Assembly (NCBI RefSeq): GCF_022690685.1
Contig: NZ_JALCYY010000007.1
Coordinates: 1-64,000 of the forward strand
Length of the DNA stretch: 64,000 nucleotides
From: Anaeromyxobacter terrae
GTDB taxonomy: Bacteria; Myxococcota; Myxococcia; Myxococcales; Anaeromyxobacteraceae
Direction: 5' to 3'
Positions 1 to 11,116 of the stretch are shown piece by piece; position 1 is the first letter of the stretch, and every line of letters begins with the position of its first letter. Made by a program: the position numbers and the translations under genes. Below the pieces are notes generated by a model. The model ran no database searches. It worked only from the letters and a program-made list of their open reading frames with translations, and was not told the origin of the DNA.

Positions 1-615
1 CTGCGCGCCGGGGCCGCCGGCCCGCCCGAGCCGCTCGCCGCCCGGGTCGCCCCGCGCGCGGGCCACGCCGAGGCCACCCTCGATCTCTCCGCCGCGTTCC
101 CGCCCGCGACCGAGCGCGACTTCGGCAACGGGCTCACGAACGTCGTCGCGATCTACGTCTCGGTCGTGCCCGACGGCGCCCGCGCCCCGGCCGCGCTCTA
201 CGGGCGCGTGGTGGAGATCCTCTTCGACGTCTGGGAGGAGACGTACGCGGTGACCGTGAAGGACCCGCGCGCGCCGCAGGGCGTGCACTACGTGCTGCCG
301 GACTTCGCGGCGCTGCGCCGCTTCCTCTCCGAGGCGCGCGGCGTCGACCTCGGCCCGGTGCAGGCGCTGCCCGTTGCGCCCTACCACCTCGAGGCGCGCG
401 TCGAGGTGAACCCGGTCTCCCGCGAGCAGCTCCAGCGCACGCGCGAGTACATCGCGAACCCGGCCGCCGGCACCCGCACCTCCGGCGGAACGCGCAGCGT
501 GCTCGGCGCGGTCGCGAGCTTCCTGCTACGCGAGCCCGATCCGGGCAGCGACGTGCACCTCTTCCGCTCGCGCACGTTCGCGCCGGGTGCCGCCGCGACG
601 GGAGCGGGCCGGTGA
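1..615 (+). CDS. DUF4390-type protein, 5' end outside window
   Basis: The reading frame is open from the first base and ends at the TGA at 613-615, giving at least 204 residues. The visible part has a beta-rich region around Ala-Ile-Tyr-Val-Ser-Val and an alternating hydrophobic/charged C-terminal half. This resembles DUF4390 proteins, which are commonly encoded just upstream of NtrY-like kinases. The stop overlaps the GTG start of the downstream kinase (GTGA), so the two are probably translationally coupled. The biochemical role of DUF4390 is unknown; an extracytoplasmic role linked to the kinase is inference. Family assignment rests on pattern and neighbourhood. Confidence 0.6.
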   Translation: MRAGAAGPPEPLAARVAPRAGHAEATLDLSAAFPPATERDFGNGLTNVVAIYVSVVPDGARAPAALYGRVVEILFDVWEETYAVTVKDPRAPQGVHYVLPDFAALRRFLSEARGVDLGPVQALPVAPYHLEARVEVNPVSREQLQRTREYIANPAAGTRTSGGTRSVLGAVASFLLREPDPGSDVHLFRSRTFAPGAAATGAGR

Positions 616-2138
616 GCGGCGCGCGCTCGCTGTTCCGCCGCGCGGCCGGCGTGCTGCGCGTCTCCCGGTTCGAGGCGAAGATCGCGGTCGCCCTCGTCGT
701 CTCGGCGACGCTGCCGCTCCTCGGCGCGCTCCTGCTCGCCGGGAAGCTCGCCGAGGAGAACCTCGCGCTCGGCCTCGACCCCCGGGTCGTCGAGCGGCTC
801 GAGGCGGTCCCCGCGCTGTACGGCGATCTCTTCCAGGCCCGCAAGCAGCTCTACGCCGAACAGGCGCGCTCGCTCGCGCGCGGGCTCCCCCAGGACCGGA
901 GGCGGACGCGGGCCTACCTCGAGTCGGCGCTCGCGCGGACGCCACGGCTCAGGCGCGTGGCGCTGCACGCCGCGGACGGCGCGGTCGTCGCCGAGGCCGA
1001 GACGCAGGCCGAGAACCCCGAGGGCGAGTGGCGAGAGGCGCCGGCGCGGGTGGCGCTCCCCGGCGGCGGCCGGCTCGACTGCACCTTCGCGATCGAGGCG
1101 CGCTACTTCGCCGAGCTCGGCGAGGCGCGCGAGGTCGGGGAGCTCGTGCAGGGCGTCGACGCGCTCCGCTCGGAGATCCGCCGGAGCTACGTGCGCGCGT
1201 TCGCGCTGCTCCTCGTCGCCTGGGCGGCGGGCGCGGCCGCGATCGGCATCCTGCTCGCGCGCCGCACCACCCGGCGGGTCACGCGGCTCGTCGAGGCGGT
1301 CCGCCGGCTCGCCGCGGGCGATCTCGCGGTCCAGGTCGATCCCGGGCGCGCGAACGACGAGGTCGCCGGGCTCGCGCGCGCGTTCAACGCCATGGTCCGC
1401 GAGGTGCGGGAGAGCCGCGACCGGATCGTCTACCTCGAGAAGATCTCCGGCTGGCAGGACGTCGCGCGGCGGCTCGCGCACGAGATCAAGAACCCGCTCA
1501 CGCCGATGAAGCTCGCGTTCCAGCAGCTCGAGGCCCGCTGGAAGGCGACCCGGCTCCGGGACCCCGACTTCGGCAAGCTGCTCGGCGAGGCGGGCGAGAT
1601 CGTGCGCGAGGAGATCGGCACCCTGCAGCGGCTCGTGGACGAGTTCTCCGCGTTCGCGAAGCTCCCGGAGGTGAAGCCCGAGCCGGCGGAGCTCGGCGCC
1701 TTCGTGAAGGAGTTCCTCCGCACGAGCAAGCAGCTCGGCGCGGCCGCCGAGCTGTCCGTCGTGAAGGCGAGCGGGTCCTGCCCGGTCGCGCTCGACCGCC
1801 AGCTCATGCGCCGCGTGCTCACGAACCTCTGCCAGAACGCGATCGACGCGGCACGCCCCGCGCGCGCCCGGATCCACCTCGGCATCGCGCGCACGCGCCA
1901 GCGCGCCGTGCTCACCGTCGCGGACGAGGGGCCCGGCATCGACCGGGACCTCTGGGATCGGATCTTCGATCCGTACTTCACGACGAAGGGGGTGGGCGGG
2001 ACCGGGCTCGGCCTCGCGATCGTGAAGAAGATCATCCTCCAGCACGGCGGGGAGATCCAGGTCGGCGATCGCCCCGGCGGCGGCGCATCCTTCTCCATCG
2101 CCCTGCCGCTCGCGCCGGAGGCGAAGAGCGCGGCGTGA
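612..2138 (+). CDS. NtrY-like membrane sensor histidine kinase
   Basis: This 508-residue kinase starts at a GTG overlapping the previous stop. It has an N-terminal membrane segment (about residues 24-45), a periplasmic sensor region of about 150 residues, a second membrane segment (about 195-215) and a HAMP linker. The cytoplasmic kinase core has an H box (LAHEIKNP, phospho-acceptor His about 290), an N box (NLCQNAIDAA), a G1 box (DEGPGID) and a G2 box (GGTGLGLAI). It should autophosphorylate and pass phosphate to a response regulator. No receiver gene is adjacent; the NtrC-type regulator at 6555 is a candidate partner, but three unrelated genes lie between. The input signal is unknown. Confidence 0.9.
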   Translation: MSGARSLFRRAAGVLRVSRFEAKIAVALVVSATLPLLGALLLAGKLAEENLALGLDPRVVERLEAVPALYGDLFQARKQLYAEQARSLARGLPQDRRRTRAYLESALARTPRLRRVALHAADGAVVAEAETQAENPEGEWREAPARVALPGGGRLDCTFAIEARYFAELGEAREVGELVQGVDALRSEIRRSYVRAFALLLVAWAAGAAAIGILLARRTTRRVTRLVEAVRRLAAGDLAVQVDPGRANDEVAGLARAFNAMVREVRESRDRIVYLEKISGWQDVARRLAHEIKNPLTPMKLAFQQLEARWKATRLRDPDFGKLLGEAGEIVREEIGTLQRLVDEFSAFAKLPEVKPEPAELGAFVKEFLRTSKQLGAAAELSVVKASGSCPVALDRQLMRRVLTNLCQNAIDAARPARARIHLGIARTRQRAVLTVADEGPGIDRDLWDRIFDPYFTTKGVGGTGLGLAIVKKIILQHGGEIQVGDRPGGGASFSIALPLAPEAKSAA

Positions 2139-2142
2139 CCGG

Positions 2143-2171
2143 TTCAGCTCGAGCGCGCGACGCTGTAGCAT
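2143..2171 (+). promoter_or_regulatory. Putative promoter of the ydfG-like gene, -10 close to start
   Basis: A -10-like TAGCAT (2166-2171) lies 7 nt before the ATG at 2179, with a weak TTCAGC 17 bp further upstream (2143-2148). No Shine-Dalgarno sequence is visible. If this promoter is used, the mRNA begins at or next to the start codon. Confidence 0.4.
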
Positions 2172-2178
2172 CCACCGC

Positions 2179-2943
2179 ATGGCATACGATCTCGGCGGCA
2201 AGGTCGCGCTCGTCACGGGCGCGACCGCGGGTTTCGGGGCGGCGTGCGCGGAGGCGCTCCTCGGCGCGGGCGCCCGGGTGGTCGCGACGGGCCGGCGCGA
2301 GGACCGGCTCGAGGCGCTCGCCGCGAAGGGCGGCGACCGGGTCCACACGGTCGTGCTCGACGTGCGCGACCGGGGGGCGGTCGAGGCGGCGATCGCGGGC
2401 CTCCCCGCGAGGTTCGCGGCGATCGACGTGCTCGTGAACAACGCGGGGCTGGCGCTCGGGCTCGAGCCCGCCCAGCGCGCGTCGCTCGACGAGTGGGAGA
2501 CGATGATCGCCACGAACTGCACCGGGCTCGTGACCGTCACGCGCGCCGTGCTGCCGGGGATGGTCGAGCGGAACCTCGGGCACGTGGTGAACCTCGGCTC
2601 GGTCGCGGGGAGCTACCCGTACCCGGGCGGCAACGTGTACGGCGCGACGAAGGCGTTCGTGCGGCAGTTCTCGCTCAACCTGCGCGCCGACCTCCTCGGC
2701 ACCGCGATCCGGGTGACGTCGATCGAGCCGGGGATGGCCGAGACGGAGTTCTCGGTCGTGCGGTTCGGCGGTGACGCCGAGCGCGCCAAGAAGGTCTACG
2801 AGGGCGTGACCCCGCTCTCGGGCGCCGACGTGGCCGACGCGATCCTCTGGTGCGTCACGCGCCCCGCGCACGTGAACGTGAACGCGCTCGAGCTCATGCC
2901 CGTGCAGCAGGCGTTCGCGCCGTTCTCGGTGAGCCGCAGGTAA
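2179..2943 (+). CDS. ydfG: Short-chain dehydrogenase, YdfG-type NADP-dependent 3-hydroxy acid dehydrogenase
   Basis: This 254-residue protein matches classical SDRs and, from memory, E. coli YdfG (248 aa) almost along its whole length. It has the cofactor motif VTGATAGFG near the N-terminus, an NNAGLALG stretch, the active-site YGATKAF (Tyr and Lys of the catalytic tetrad) and IEPGMAETEF after it. YdfG oxidises L-allo-threonine and related 3-hydroxy acids and also reduces 3-hydroxypropionate-type semialdehydes with NADP(H). It sits alone between a kinase gene and a convergent sigma-factor gene, sharing a hairpin with the latter. Exact substrate is inferred from similarity. Confidence 0.9.
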   Translation: MAYDLGGKVALVTGATAGFGAACAEALLGAGARVVATGRREDRLEALAAKGGDRVHTVVLDVRDRGAVEAAIAGLPARFAAIDVLVNNAGLALGLEPAQRASLDEWETMIATNCTGLVTVTRAVLPGMVERNLGHVVNLGSVAGSYPYPGGNVYGATKAFVRQFSLNLRADLLGTAIRVTSIEPGMAETEFSVVRFGGDAERAKKVYEGVTPLSGADVADAILWCVTRPAHVNVNALELMPVQQAFAPFSVSRR

Positions 2944-2955
2944 GCCCGGTAGAAC

Positions 2956-2996
2956 GGGACGGCGCCGCGCGGCCGAGCGGCCGGCGGCGCCGTCCC
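2956..2996. terminator. Shared hairpin between convergent ydfG and sigma-factor genes
   Basis: A long GC-rich inverted repeat (GGGACGGCGCCG pairing with CGGCGCCGTCCC) sits between the two convergent stop codons. It has no strong U-run on either side, so it may act as a bidirectional terminator or an mRNA-end protecting stem. Confidence 0.6.
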
Positions 2997-3021
2997 TTCG
3001 GGGCTCGAGCCGTCCGCCCCG

Positions 3022-3921
3022 CTACTCGCTCGCCTCCGCCCCCTGGGTCTCGGGGTAGCCGATCTCGTCCGCGAGCGGCTGCAGCTCGCGGCGGAGCTTC
3101 TCCAGGGCGCGGATCTCGAGCTGGCGGGCGCGCTCGCGCGAGAAGCCGAAGTGCTGGCCGAGGTCGCGCAGCGTCTCCTTGCCGTCGCCCATGATGCGCG
3201 CCTCGACGATGTGGCGCTCGCGCGGATCGAGGCGGCTCATCGCCTCGTTGACGCGCCGGTTCACGATCGCGTCCTCCTCGACGCGGGCGAGCTCCTCGTC
3301 CTGCGGGCTGGCGTCGGCGGGGGTGAACTCGAGGTGCGTGCTCGTCCCGTCGGCGACCGGGGCGTCGAGCGAGAGGTCGCGCCCCTCCATCCGCTGCTGC
3401 ATCTCGACGACGTCGCTCGCCCGGACCCGGAGCTTCTTGGCGACGAGGTTCACGTCGATGCCCTCGGACTCGAGGCCGGCGCCGGGCGTCACGCGCTCGA
3501 TCTCGTGCCGGGTGCGGGCGAGCGAGAAGAAGAGCTTCCGCTGCGCCTGCGTGGTCCCGATCTTCACGAGCGACCAGGACTTGAGGATGTGGTTCTGGAT
3601 GTACGCGCGGATCCACCAGACGGCGTAGGAGATGAGCCGGATCTCCTTGTCCGGGTCGAACTTCTGCACGGCCTTCATGAGGCCGATGTTGCCCTCCTGG
3701 ATGAGGTCGGCCATGCGGAGGCCGTAGGAGCGGTACTCGAAGGCCACCTTCACGACGAAGCGCAGGTTCGCCTCGACGAGCCGGTGGGCGGCGCGCGTCT
3801 TCCCTTCGTCCCGGAACTCGCGGGCCAGGCGGCGCTCCTCTTCGACGGTGAGGAGGGCGACCTTGTTGATCTCGCGGAGGTACTGGTCGAGGGTGCTGCT
3901 CGCGGCCGTCGTTCGATTCAT
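3022..3921 (-). CDS. rpoH: Sigma-32-family RNA polymerase sigma factor (RpoH/SigB/SigC type)
   Basis: From the ATG at 3921, preceded by AGGAGG, the protein is 299 residues (E. coli RpoH is 284). Region 2 is well preserved ([13 protein letters not shown], then [12 protein letters not shown]). An RpoH-box-like QRKLFFSL, the signature of the sigma-32 family, follows. The C-terminal region 4.2 has a helix-turn-helix ([16 protein letters not shown]). It should direct RNA polymerase to heat-shock or, as in Myxococcus SigB/SigC, developmental promoters. A sigma-54-type promoter lies 45 bp upstream, which would place it in a sigma cascade. The longer in-frame extension upstream lacks sigma-factor features and is rejected as the start. 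Confidence 0.9.
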   Translation of the reverse strand: MNRTTAASSTLDQYLREINKVALLTVEEERRLAREFRDEGKTRAAHRLVEANLRFVVKVAFEYRSYGLRMADLIQEGNIGLMKAVQKFDPDKEIRLISYAVWWIRAYIQNHILKSWSLVKIGTTQAQRKLFFSLARTRHEIERVTPGAGLESEGIDVNLVAKKLRVRASDVVEMQQRMEGRDLSLDAPVADGTSTHLEFTPADASPQDEELARVEEDAIVNRRVNEAMSRLDPRERHIVEARIMGDGKETLRDLGQHFGFSRERARQLEIRALEKLRRELQPLADEIGYPETQGAEASE

Positions 3922-3965
3922 CGTTCCTGCCTCCTGGTGGCGTCGGTGATGTCGCGTCCCGGCAT

Positions 3966-3983
3966 CGAGCAACTGGCGTGCCG
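3966..3983 (-). promoter_or_regulatory. Putative sigma-54 (RpoN) promoter of the sigma-factor gene
   Basis: On the minus strand the sequence reads GGCACGCCAGTTGCT, matching the TGGCACG-N4-TTGCW consensus with GG and GC exactly 10 nt apart (GG at 3981-3982, GC at 3969-3970). A start about 12 nt downstream gives a leader near 36 nt, which contains the AGGAGG ribosome site. Confidence 0.6.
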
Positions 3984-4281
3984 GGTACGATGTCCCCTGT
4001 TTTCGGCGCAAATACGGGAGATGCCGCGCCGCCGGGGCAGACGCAGACTGTAAGAACGAACGCGGTCGCCCGGTTCGAGGTCGGTAAGCGCGACAGGGGC
4101 GGCCAGCCATGGGCGCGAGCCTCCGCCGGCCACGGCGGCGCTTGCTCGCGCGCTCGCGCTCCGAGCGTCCTCGAGGAAAAGATGGCCTTCCGCCTCGGCG
4201 CGGGGCAACGGCTCACGAGAGGCCAGCCGGCGGTGCGAGCGCGGCCTGCTGCCCTGCCGCCCTGCGCCGAGAAGGCACCGA

Positions 4282-4297
4282 TGGCCGCCCGTTTGCC
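4282..4297 (+). promoter_or_regulatory. Weak sigma-54-like site upstream of glgX
   Basis: TGGCCGCCCGTTTGCC has GG and GC spaced by 10 nt and an intact TTGC, but it deviates at consensus positions 5-7. It lies 43 bp before the chosen glgX ATG. It could be chance in GC-rich DNA. Confidence 0.3.
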
Positions 4298-4340
4298 GCG
4301 GGAGCAACTTGCAGGGAGGCCCGGCACGGAGCGGGCGACC

Positions 4341-6476
4341 ATGACCGGCGAGACCATCTGGCCTGGGCGGCCCCACCCGCTCGGCGCGACCTGCGACGAC
4401 GAGGGCACCAACTTCGCGGTCTACGCGCGCGAGGCGGACGACGTGGATCTCTGCCTCTTCGATCCCGCCGATCCCGCGCGCGAGGTCCGCCGCGTGCGGC
4501 TCACGGAGCGGACGGGGCACGTCTGGCACGGCTACCTTCCCGGCGTGAAGGCGGGGGCGCTCTACGGCTACCGCGCGCACGGCCCCTACGAGCCGGAGGC
4601 GGGCCTCCGCTACAACGGCGCGAAGCTGCTCGTCGACCCGTACGCCCGCGCGATCTCCGGCGAGGTCGATCTCGAGGGCCCCATCTTCTCGTACCGGCAC
4701 GACGCGCCCGAGCAGGACCTCGCCCTCGACGAGCGCGACAGCGCCGCGGCGGTCCCGAAGGCGGTCGTCGTGGGAGCGGGCTTCGACTGGGGCGACGACC
4801 GGCCGCCGCGCACCCCGCTGCACCGGAGCCTCATCTACGAGGTGCACGTGAAGGGCTTCACGGCGCGCCACCCCGAGGTCCCGCCGGAGCTGCGCGGGAC
4901 GTACGCGGGGTTCGGCTCGCCGCCGGCGGTCGCCCACCTGCAGCGGCTCGGCGTGACGGCGGTCGAGCTCCTGCCGATCCACGAGTACCTCGACGACCCC
5001 TTCCTGCGCGCGAAGGGGCTCACGAACTACTGGGGCTACTCCACCCTCGGCTTCTTCGCGCCGGAGCAGAGGTACGCCCGCGGCAGCCGCGGCGAGCAGG
5101 TGACCGAGTTCCGCGAGATGGTGAAGGCGCTGCACGCGGCCGGGATCGAGGTCATCCTCGACGTGGTCTACAACCACACCTGCGAGGGGAACCACCTCGG
5201 CCCGACGCTCTCGCTGAAGGGGCTCGACAACCGCAGCTACTACCGGCTCGTCGAGGAGTCCCCCCGCCACTACTGGGACGCGACCGGCTGCGGGAACTCG
5301 CTCGCCACGACGAACCCCCAGGCGCTGAAGCTCGTCATGGACTCGCTGCGGTACTGGGTCGAGGAGATGCACGTCGACGGCTTCCGCTTCGACCTCGCCG
5401 TCACGCTCGCCCGCGATCCGGAGCTCTTCGACGAGGCGTCCCGCTTCCTCGTCGCCGTCCACCAGGATCCGGTGCTCGCGCAGGTGAAGCTCATCGCCGA
5501 GCCGTGGGACCTCGGGCCGGACGGCTACAAGGTGGGCGCGTTCCCGGTGCGCTGGTCGGAGTGGAACGGCAAGTACCGCGACGTCGTGCGCCGCTTCTGG
5601 AAGGGGGACGAGGACCTGGCGAGCGAGATGGGCTACCGCCTCACCGGCTCCGCCGACCTCTACGAGGGGGCCGGGCGCAAGATCTACGCGAGCGTGAACT
5701 TCATCACCGCCCACGACGGCTTCACGCTGCGCGACCTCGTCAGCTACGGCCAGAAACACAACGAGGCGAACCTCGAGGACAACCGCGACGGCGCCGACGA
5801 CAACCACTCCTGGAACTGCGGCGCCGAGGGGGAGACCGACGACCCCGCGATCCTCGCCCTGCGCGACCGGCAGATGCGGAACCTCATGGCGACGCTGCTC
5901 GTCTCGCAGGGCGTCCCGATGATCACCGCCGGCGACGAGATGGGGAAGACGCAGGGCGGGAACAACAACGCCTACTGCCACGACGACGAGGTGTCCTGGC
6001 TCGACTGGAACCTCGACGAGCGCAGCCGCGCGTTCCTCGCCTTCGTGCGCAAGCTGGTCGGGCTGCGGATGCAGCAGCCGGTGCTGCAGCGGCGCCGGTT
6101 CTTCCGCGGCGGCCACCCGTGGGACTCGTCGCTCAAGGACCTCGCCTGGTTCCGCCCCGACGGCGGCGAGATGACCGAGGAGGACTGGCAGAAGCCGTTC
6201 GCGAAGTCGGTCGCCTTCCTCCTCGGCGGCGACCAGATCGCGACCCCGGACGAGCGGGGCGAGCGGATCACGGGCGACTCCCTGCTCATCCTCCTCAACG
6301 CCTGGCACGAGCCCGTCACCTACGTCCTCCCCGACGTGGACTGGGGGCAGGAGTGGGAGCTGCTCGTGGACACCGCCGGCGCGAGCGAGGAGAAGCACGA
6401 GCACCTGAAGGCGCGCGGCACGGTGCCGGTCGAGGCCCGCTCCCTCGTGATCCTCTCGCGCCCGGCCGACCGCTGA
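4341..6476 (+). CDS. glgX: Glycogen debranching enzyme GlgX (isoamylase-type GH13)
   Basis: From ATG 4341 the protein is 711 residues, close to bacterial GlgX/TreX enzymes. It has an N-terminal CBM48-like beta domain (to about residue 130) followed by the GH13 barrel. Conserved regions are visible: DVVYNHT (region I), DGFRFDLA with the nucleophile Asp (II), AEPWD with the acid/base Glu (III) and TAHDGFT with the His-Asp pair (IV). It hydrolyses alpha-1,6 branches of glycogen after phosphorylase trimming. No other glycogen gene is in the window, so it seems to be transcribed alone. The frame is open for 121 codons upstream, but that stretch does not resemble the family. Confidence 0.93.
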   Translation: MTGETIWPGRPHPLGATCDDEGTNFAVYAREADDVDLCLFDPADPAREVRRVRLTERTGHVWHGYLPGVKAGALYGYRAHGPYEPEAGLRYNGAKLLVDPYARAISGEVDLEGPIFSYRHDAPEQDLALDERDSAAAVPKAVVVGAGFDWGDDRPPRTPLHRSLIYEVHVKGFTARHPEVPPELRGTYAGFGSPPAVAHLQRLGVTAVELLPIHEYLDDPFLRAKGLTNYWGYSTLGFFAPEQRYARGSRGEQVTEFREMVKALHAAGIEVILDVVYNHTCEGNHLGPTLSLKGLDNRSYYRLVEESPRHYWDATGCGNSLATTNPQALKLVMDSLRYWVEEMHVDGFRFDLAVTLARDPELFDEASRFLVAVHQDPVLAQVKLIAEPWDLGPDGYKVGAFPVRWSEWNGKYRDVVRRFWKGDEDLASEMGYRLTGSADLYEGAGRKIYASVNFITAHDGFTLRDLVSYGQKHNEANLEDNRDGADDNHSWNCGAEGETDDPAILALRDRQMRNLMATLLVSQGVPMITAGDEMGKTQGGNNNAYCHDDEVSWLDWNLDERSRAFLAFVRKLVGLRMQQPVLQRRRFFRGGHPWDSSLKDLAWFRPDGGEMTEEDWQKPFAKSVAFLLGGDQIATPDERGERITGDSLLILLNAWHEPVTYVLPDVDWGQEWELLVDTAGASEEKHEHLKARGTVPVEARSLVILSRPADR

Positions 6477-6539
6477 CGCGGCGCGCGAGGAACGCCGTCC
6501 CTGCGGCCGTGGAATCGCGCGGCGGCCGCAACAGGGCCT

Positions 6540-6545
6540 TATAAT
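6540..6545 (+). promoter_or_regulatory. Consensus -10 TATAAT just before the NtrC-type regulator
   Basis: A perfect TATAAT ends 9 nt before the ATG at 6555. The usual -35 spot is GC-rich with no good match, and no Shine-Dalgarno is present. Transcription would start within a few nucleotides of the start codon. Confidence 0.5.
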
Positions 6546-6554
6546 CCCTGCCCC

Positions 6555-7975
<1,421 letters not shown>

Positions 7976-7979
<4 letters not shown>

Positions 7980-10900
7980 GCGACCCCGTGCGCCCGGCCC
8001 ACGCCATCCCCGGCCTCCCGCCCGAGCCGCCCCGCGCGCCCGAGTCCGAGGAGCGCGTCGCGCGGCTCGGGCGCCGCTCCCCCGGCCGCCTCGACGAGGT
8101 CCTCGCGCTGTGCCGGCTCTCCGCCGATCCCGACCTCGCCCTCGCCGGCGTCGAGCGGTACCTGGACGGCGCAGGCGAGCTCCCGGCGGACCGTGATCTG
8201 CTCGAGGCGCTCGTCCTCCTCGCCGGCTCGTCGCGCATGGTCCCGGCGCTCCTCGCGCGGGATCCGCGGCTCCTCCGCCGCGCCGCGCGCTCGCCGTTCC
8301 TCGCTCGCGAGCGCCCGGAGGCCGACCTGCACCGGCTCCTCGCCCGCGCGGTGCGCCGGCTCGATCCGGACGACGTCCCGGGCCTCCTGCGCCTGCTCCG
8401 CGCGCTGCGCGCCCGCGAGATCGTCCGCATCGCCCTGCGCGATCTGCGGCGCGCGCGGGTGAAGGAGGTCACCGCGGAGCTCTCCTCCCTCGCGACCGCC
8501 TCCCTCGACGCGGCGATCCGCTTCCACGACCGCCGCCTGCGCGCTCGCCACGGCCCGCCCGCGGGGCTCGAGGATCGCGAGCCGGGCGCGGGCTTCTGCG
8601 CCATCGCGATGGGGAAGCTCGGCGCCCGCGAGCTCAACTTCTCGTCCGACGTCGACCTCATCTACGTCTACGACCGGGACGGCCAGACCGGCGGCGAGCG
8701 GCCGGTGACGCACTTCGCCTACTTCGCGAAGCTCGCCGAGCTCGTGACCGAGGCGATCGCGAAGCCCACCGAGGACGGCTTCGTCTTCCGCGTCGACCTG
8801 AACCTCCGGCCCGACGGGCAGAACGGGCCCATCGTCAACAGCGTCCGCGCCGCCGAGCTCTACTACCAGTCGTTCGGCCGCACCTGGGAGCGGAACGCGC
8901 TCGTGAAGGCGCGCCCCGCCGCGGGCGACCTCGCGGCGGGCGACGAGCTCCTGCGCCAGCTCGAGCCGTTCGTGTGGCGGCGCAGCCTCGACCTCGACGT
9001 GCTCGCCGAGATCCAGGCGATGAAGGCGCGCATCGACGCGCGCGCCGGCGCGGAGGGGAAGGACGACCTGAAGCTCGGCAAGGGCGGCATCCGCGAGGCC
9101 GAGTTCTTCGTCTCCGCGCTCCAGCTGCTCCACGGCGGCCGCGCGGACGGGAAGGCGCTGCGGGAGCGCGCGGTGCTGCCCGCCCTCGACCGGCTCCTCT
9201 TCGCCGGCGTCGTGCCTGCGAAGGACGGCGACGTGCTCGCCGACGCGTACCTGTTCCTGCGGCGCGCGGAGCACCGCGTCCAGATGGTGGAGGGCGCGCA
9301 GACGCACCGGCTCCCCCCCGCCGGCGAGCGGCTCGGCCTCGCGCGCGGGATGGGCTACGCGACGGAGGAGGCGTTCGAGACCGCGCTCGCGGCGCACCGC
9401 GAGCGGGTGGCGAGGCTCTTCGGCGGGCTCCTCGGGGCGGCGGCCGAGGAGGCGCCGCTCGACCCGGAGCTCGCGCTCCTCGCCGACCCCGACGTCGAGG
9501 CCGCGCGCCGGGCCGAGATCGCCTCCCGGCGCGGGCTCGTCGACCCGGACCGCGTGCTCGCCGCCATCGACGCCATGGCCCGGCGGCGCACGCCCTTCTC
9601 GCCCCACGGCGACCCCGCCGCCGCGGTCGCGCTCCTCGCCGACGCGCTCGGCACGCCCGATCCCGACCAGGCGATCTCGCACCTCGCCGACTTCGCCGCC
9701 GCGCTCTCGAACCCCGGGCCGTACTTCCGCATGCTCGCCGAGCACCGGCGCGTCGCCCGGCTCCTGCTCTCCCTCTTCGGCACCTCCGACTTCCTCTCGA
9801 AGCGGTTCCTGCGCCACCCGGAGCTCATCGACCTGCTGCTCCGCCAGGATCAGGTCCTGCTCGAGAAGGACGCGGCCCGGTTCAGCGCCGACCTCGACGA
9901 GCGGCTCGCCGCGCTCCCGGCGGACCTCGAGCCGGACGACCTCCTCGAGCGCCAGCTCGGCGAGCTCCGGCGCTTCAAGAACGAGGAGATCCTGCGCGTC
10001 GCGATCCACGACATCGCGGGCACGATCGACCTGCCCGCCATCGCCCGCCAGCTCTCCGACCTCGCCGAGGTCTGCCTCGAGCGCTGCCTCGAGCTCGCGG
10101 AGGGCGAGGCGCGCGCGAAGGGGGTGCTGCCCCCGTCGCGGCTGTGCGTCGTCGGGATGGGCAAGCTCGGCGGGCGCGAGCTCGGCTACCACTCCGACCT
10201 CGACCTCGTGTTCCTCTACCGGGGCGGCGGAGGCGAGCACCACACGGCCTACTCGCGGCTCGCGCAGCGCTTCATGTCCTTCCTGCAGATGCCGCTCCGC
10301 GAGGGCCGGCTCTACGCCATCGACACGCGGCTCCGCCCGTCGGGGAACCAGGGCGCGCTCGTCATCGGCACCGAGGGGTTCACGCGCTACCACATGGGCG
10401 ACGCGCTCCCGGGCGGCGGGGCGCGCGACGGCGCCGCCGGCCCGGTGCGGAGCCAGCTGTGGGAGCGGCAGGCGCTCCTCCGCGCGCGGCACGTCGCAGG
10501 CGATCCCGCGCCCTTCGCCGAGATCGAGGCGCAGGTCATCGTGCCGGCGGTGTACGGGCGCCGCGAGGATCGCGCGGAGCTCGCCGCCGAGATCCGCCGC
10601 ATGCGGGAGCGGATGGAGAGCGAGCTCGCGAAGGAGGCCTCGCGCGGCAAGAACCCGAAGACCGGGCACGGCGGCCTCGTGGACGTCGAGTTCGCCGCGC
10701 AGTTCCTCCAGCTCGCCCACGGCCACGCGCACCCGGAGATCCGCACCGGCTCCACTCCGGTCGCCCTCGAGCGGCTCCGGGCGGCCGGGCTCCTGCGCGA
10801 GGCCGAGTTCGAGGCGCTCGCCCGCGGCTACGACTTCCTGCGCCGGGTCGAGCTCCGGCTCCGCATCGTGCACGACTTCGCGATCGACCACCTCCCCGAG

Positions 10901-11032
10901 AGCGGCCCCGCGCTGCACCAGCTCGCGCGCCGGCTCGGGTACTACGGCCCCGCGCCCGGCGACCGGTTCCTCGCGGACTACGCGCGCACCACCGGCGCCG
11001 TCCGCCAGGCGTTCGACGCCGTGGTGCGCTGA
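7976..11032 (+). CDS. glnE: Bifunctional glutamine synthetase adenylyltransferase/adenylyl-removing enzyme
   Basis: A GTG start overlapping the upstream stop gives 1018 residues (E. coli GlnE has 946). It contains two nucleotidyltransferase cores: GKLGARELNFSSDVD near residue 212 (deadenylylation half) and GKLGGRELGYHSDLD near 728 (adenylylation half). Each is followed by a GlnD-UR-like helical domain ending with HGG(L/I)VDVEF/REAEFF-type motifs. The enzyme adenylylates a tyrosine of glutamine synthetase when nitrogen is plentiful and reverses this when it is scarce. Coupling to an NtrC-type regulator suggests a nitrogen-control operon. A 15-bp duplication spans its stop codon. Confidence 0.95.
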
Positions 11033-11047
11033 GCCGTGGTGCGCTGA
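11018..11047 (+). repeat. Tandem 15-bp duplication over the glnE stop codon
   Basis: GCCGTGGTGCGCTGA occurs twice back to back. The first copy provides the last codons and stop of glnE; the second supplies another in-frame TGA. It is probably a recent slippage duplication that leaves the protein unchanged. Confidence 0.85.
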
Positions 11048-11101
11048 CGTGGGCGGGCGGCGGGCGTCCGGGCCGGTCTTCGTCGCCGGAGCGGACTCGT
11101 C

Positions 11102-11107
11102 TACAAT
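11102..11107 (+). promoter_or_regulatory. -10-like TACAAT before the patatin gene
   Basis: TACAAT ends 9 nt before the TTG start at 11117, the same spacing as for the regulator at 6555. TTCGTC lies 17 bp upstream (11079-11084) as a poor -35. No ribosome-binding site is visible. Confidence 0.45.
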
Positions 11108-11116
11108 CCCGCCGCC

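Larger units (their letters stand above)
3922..4340. other. Divergent intergenic region between sigma-factor and glgX genes
   Basis: This 419-bp region separates divergent genes. The sigma-factor side carries the sigma-54-type site. Nearer glgX is a weaker sigma-54-like match. The frames continue open upstream of both chosen starts, but the extensions look like random high-GC translation. No other gene is seen here. Confidence 0.5.
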
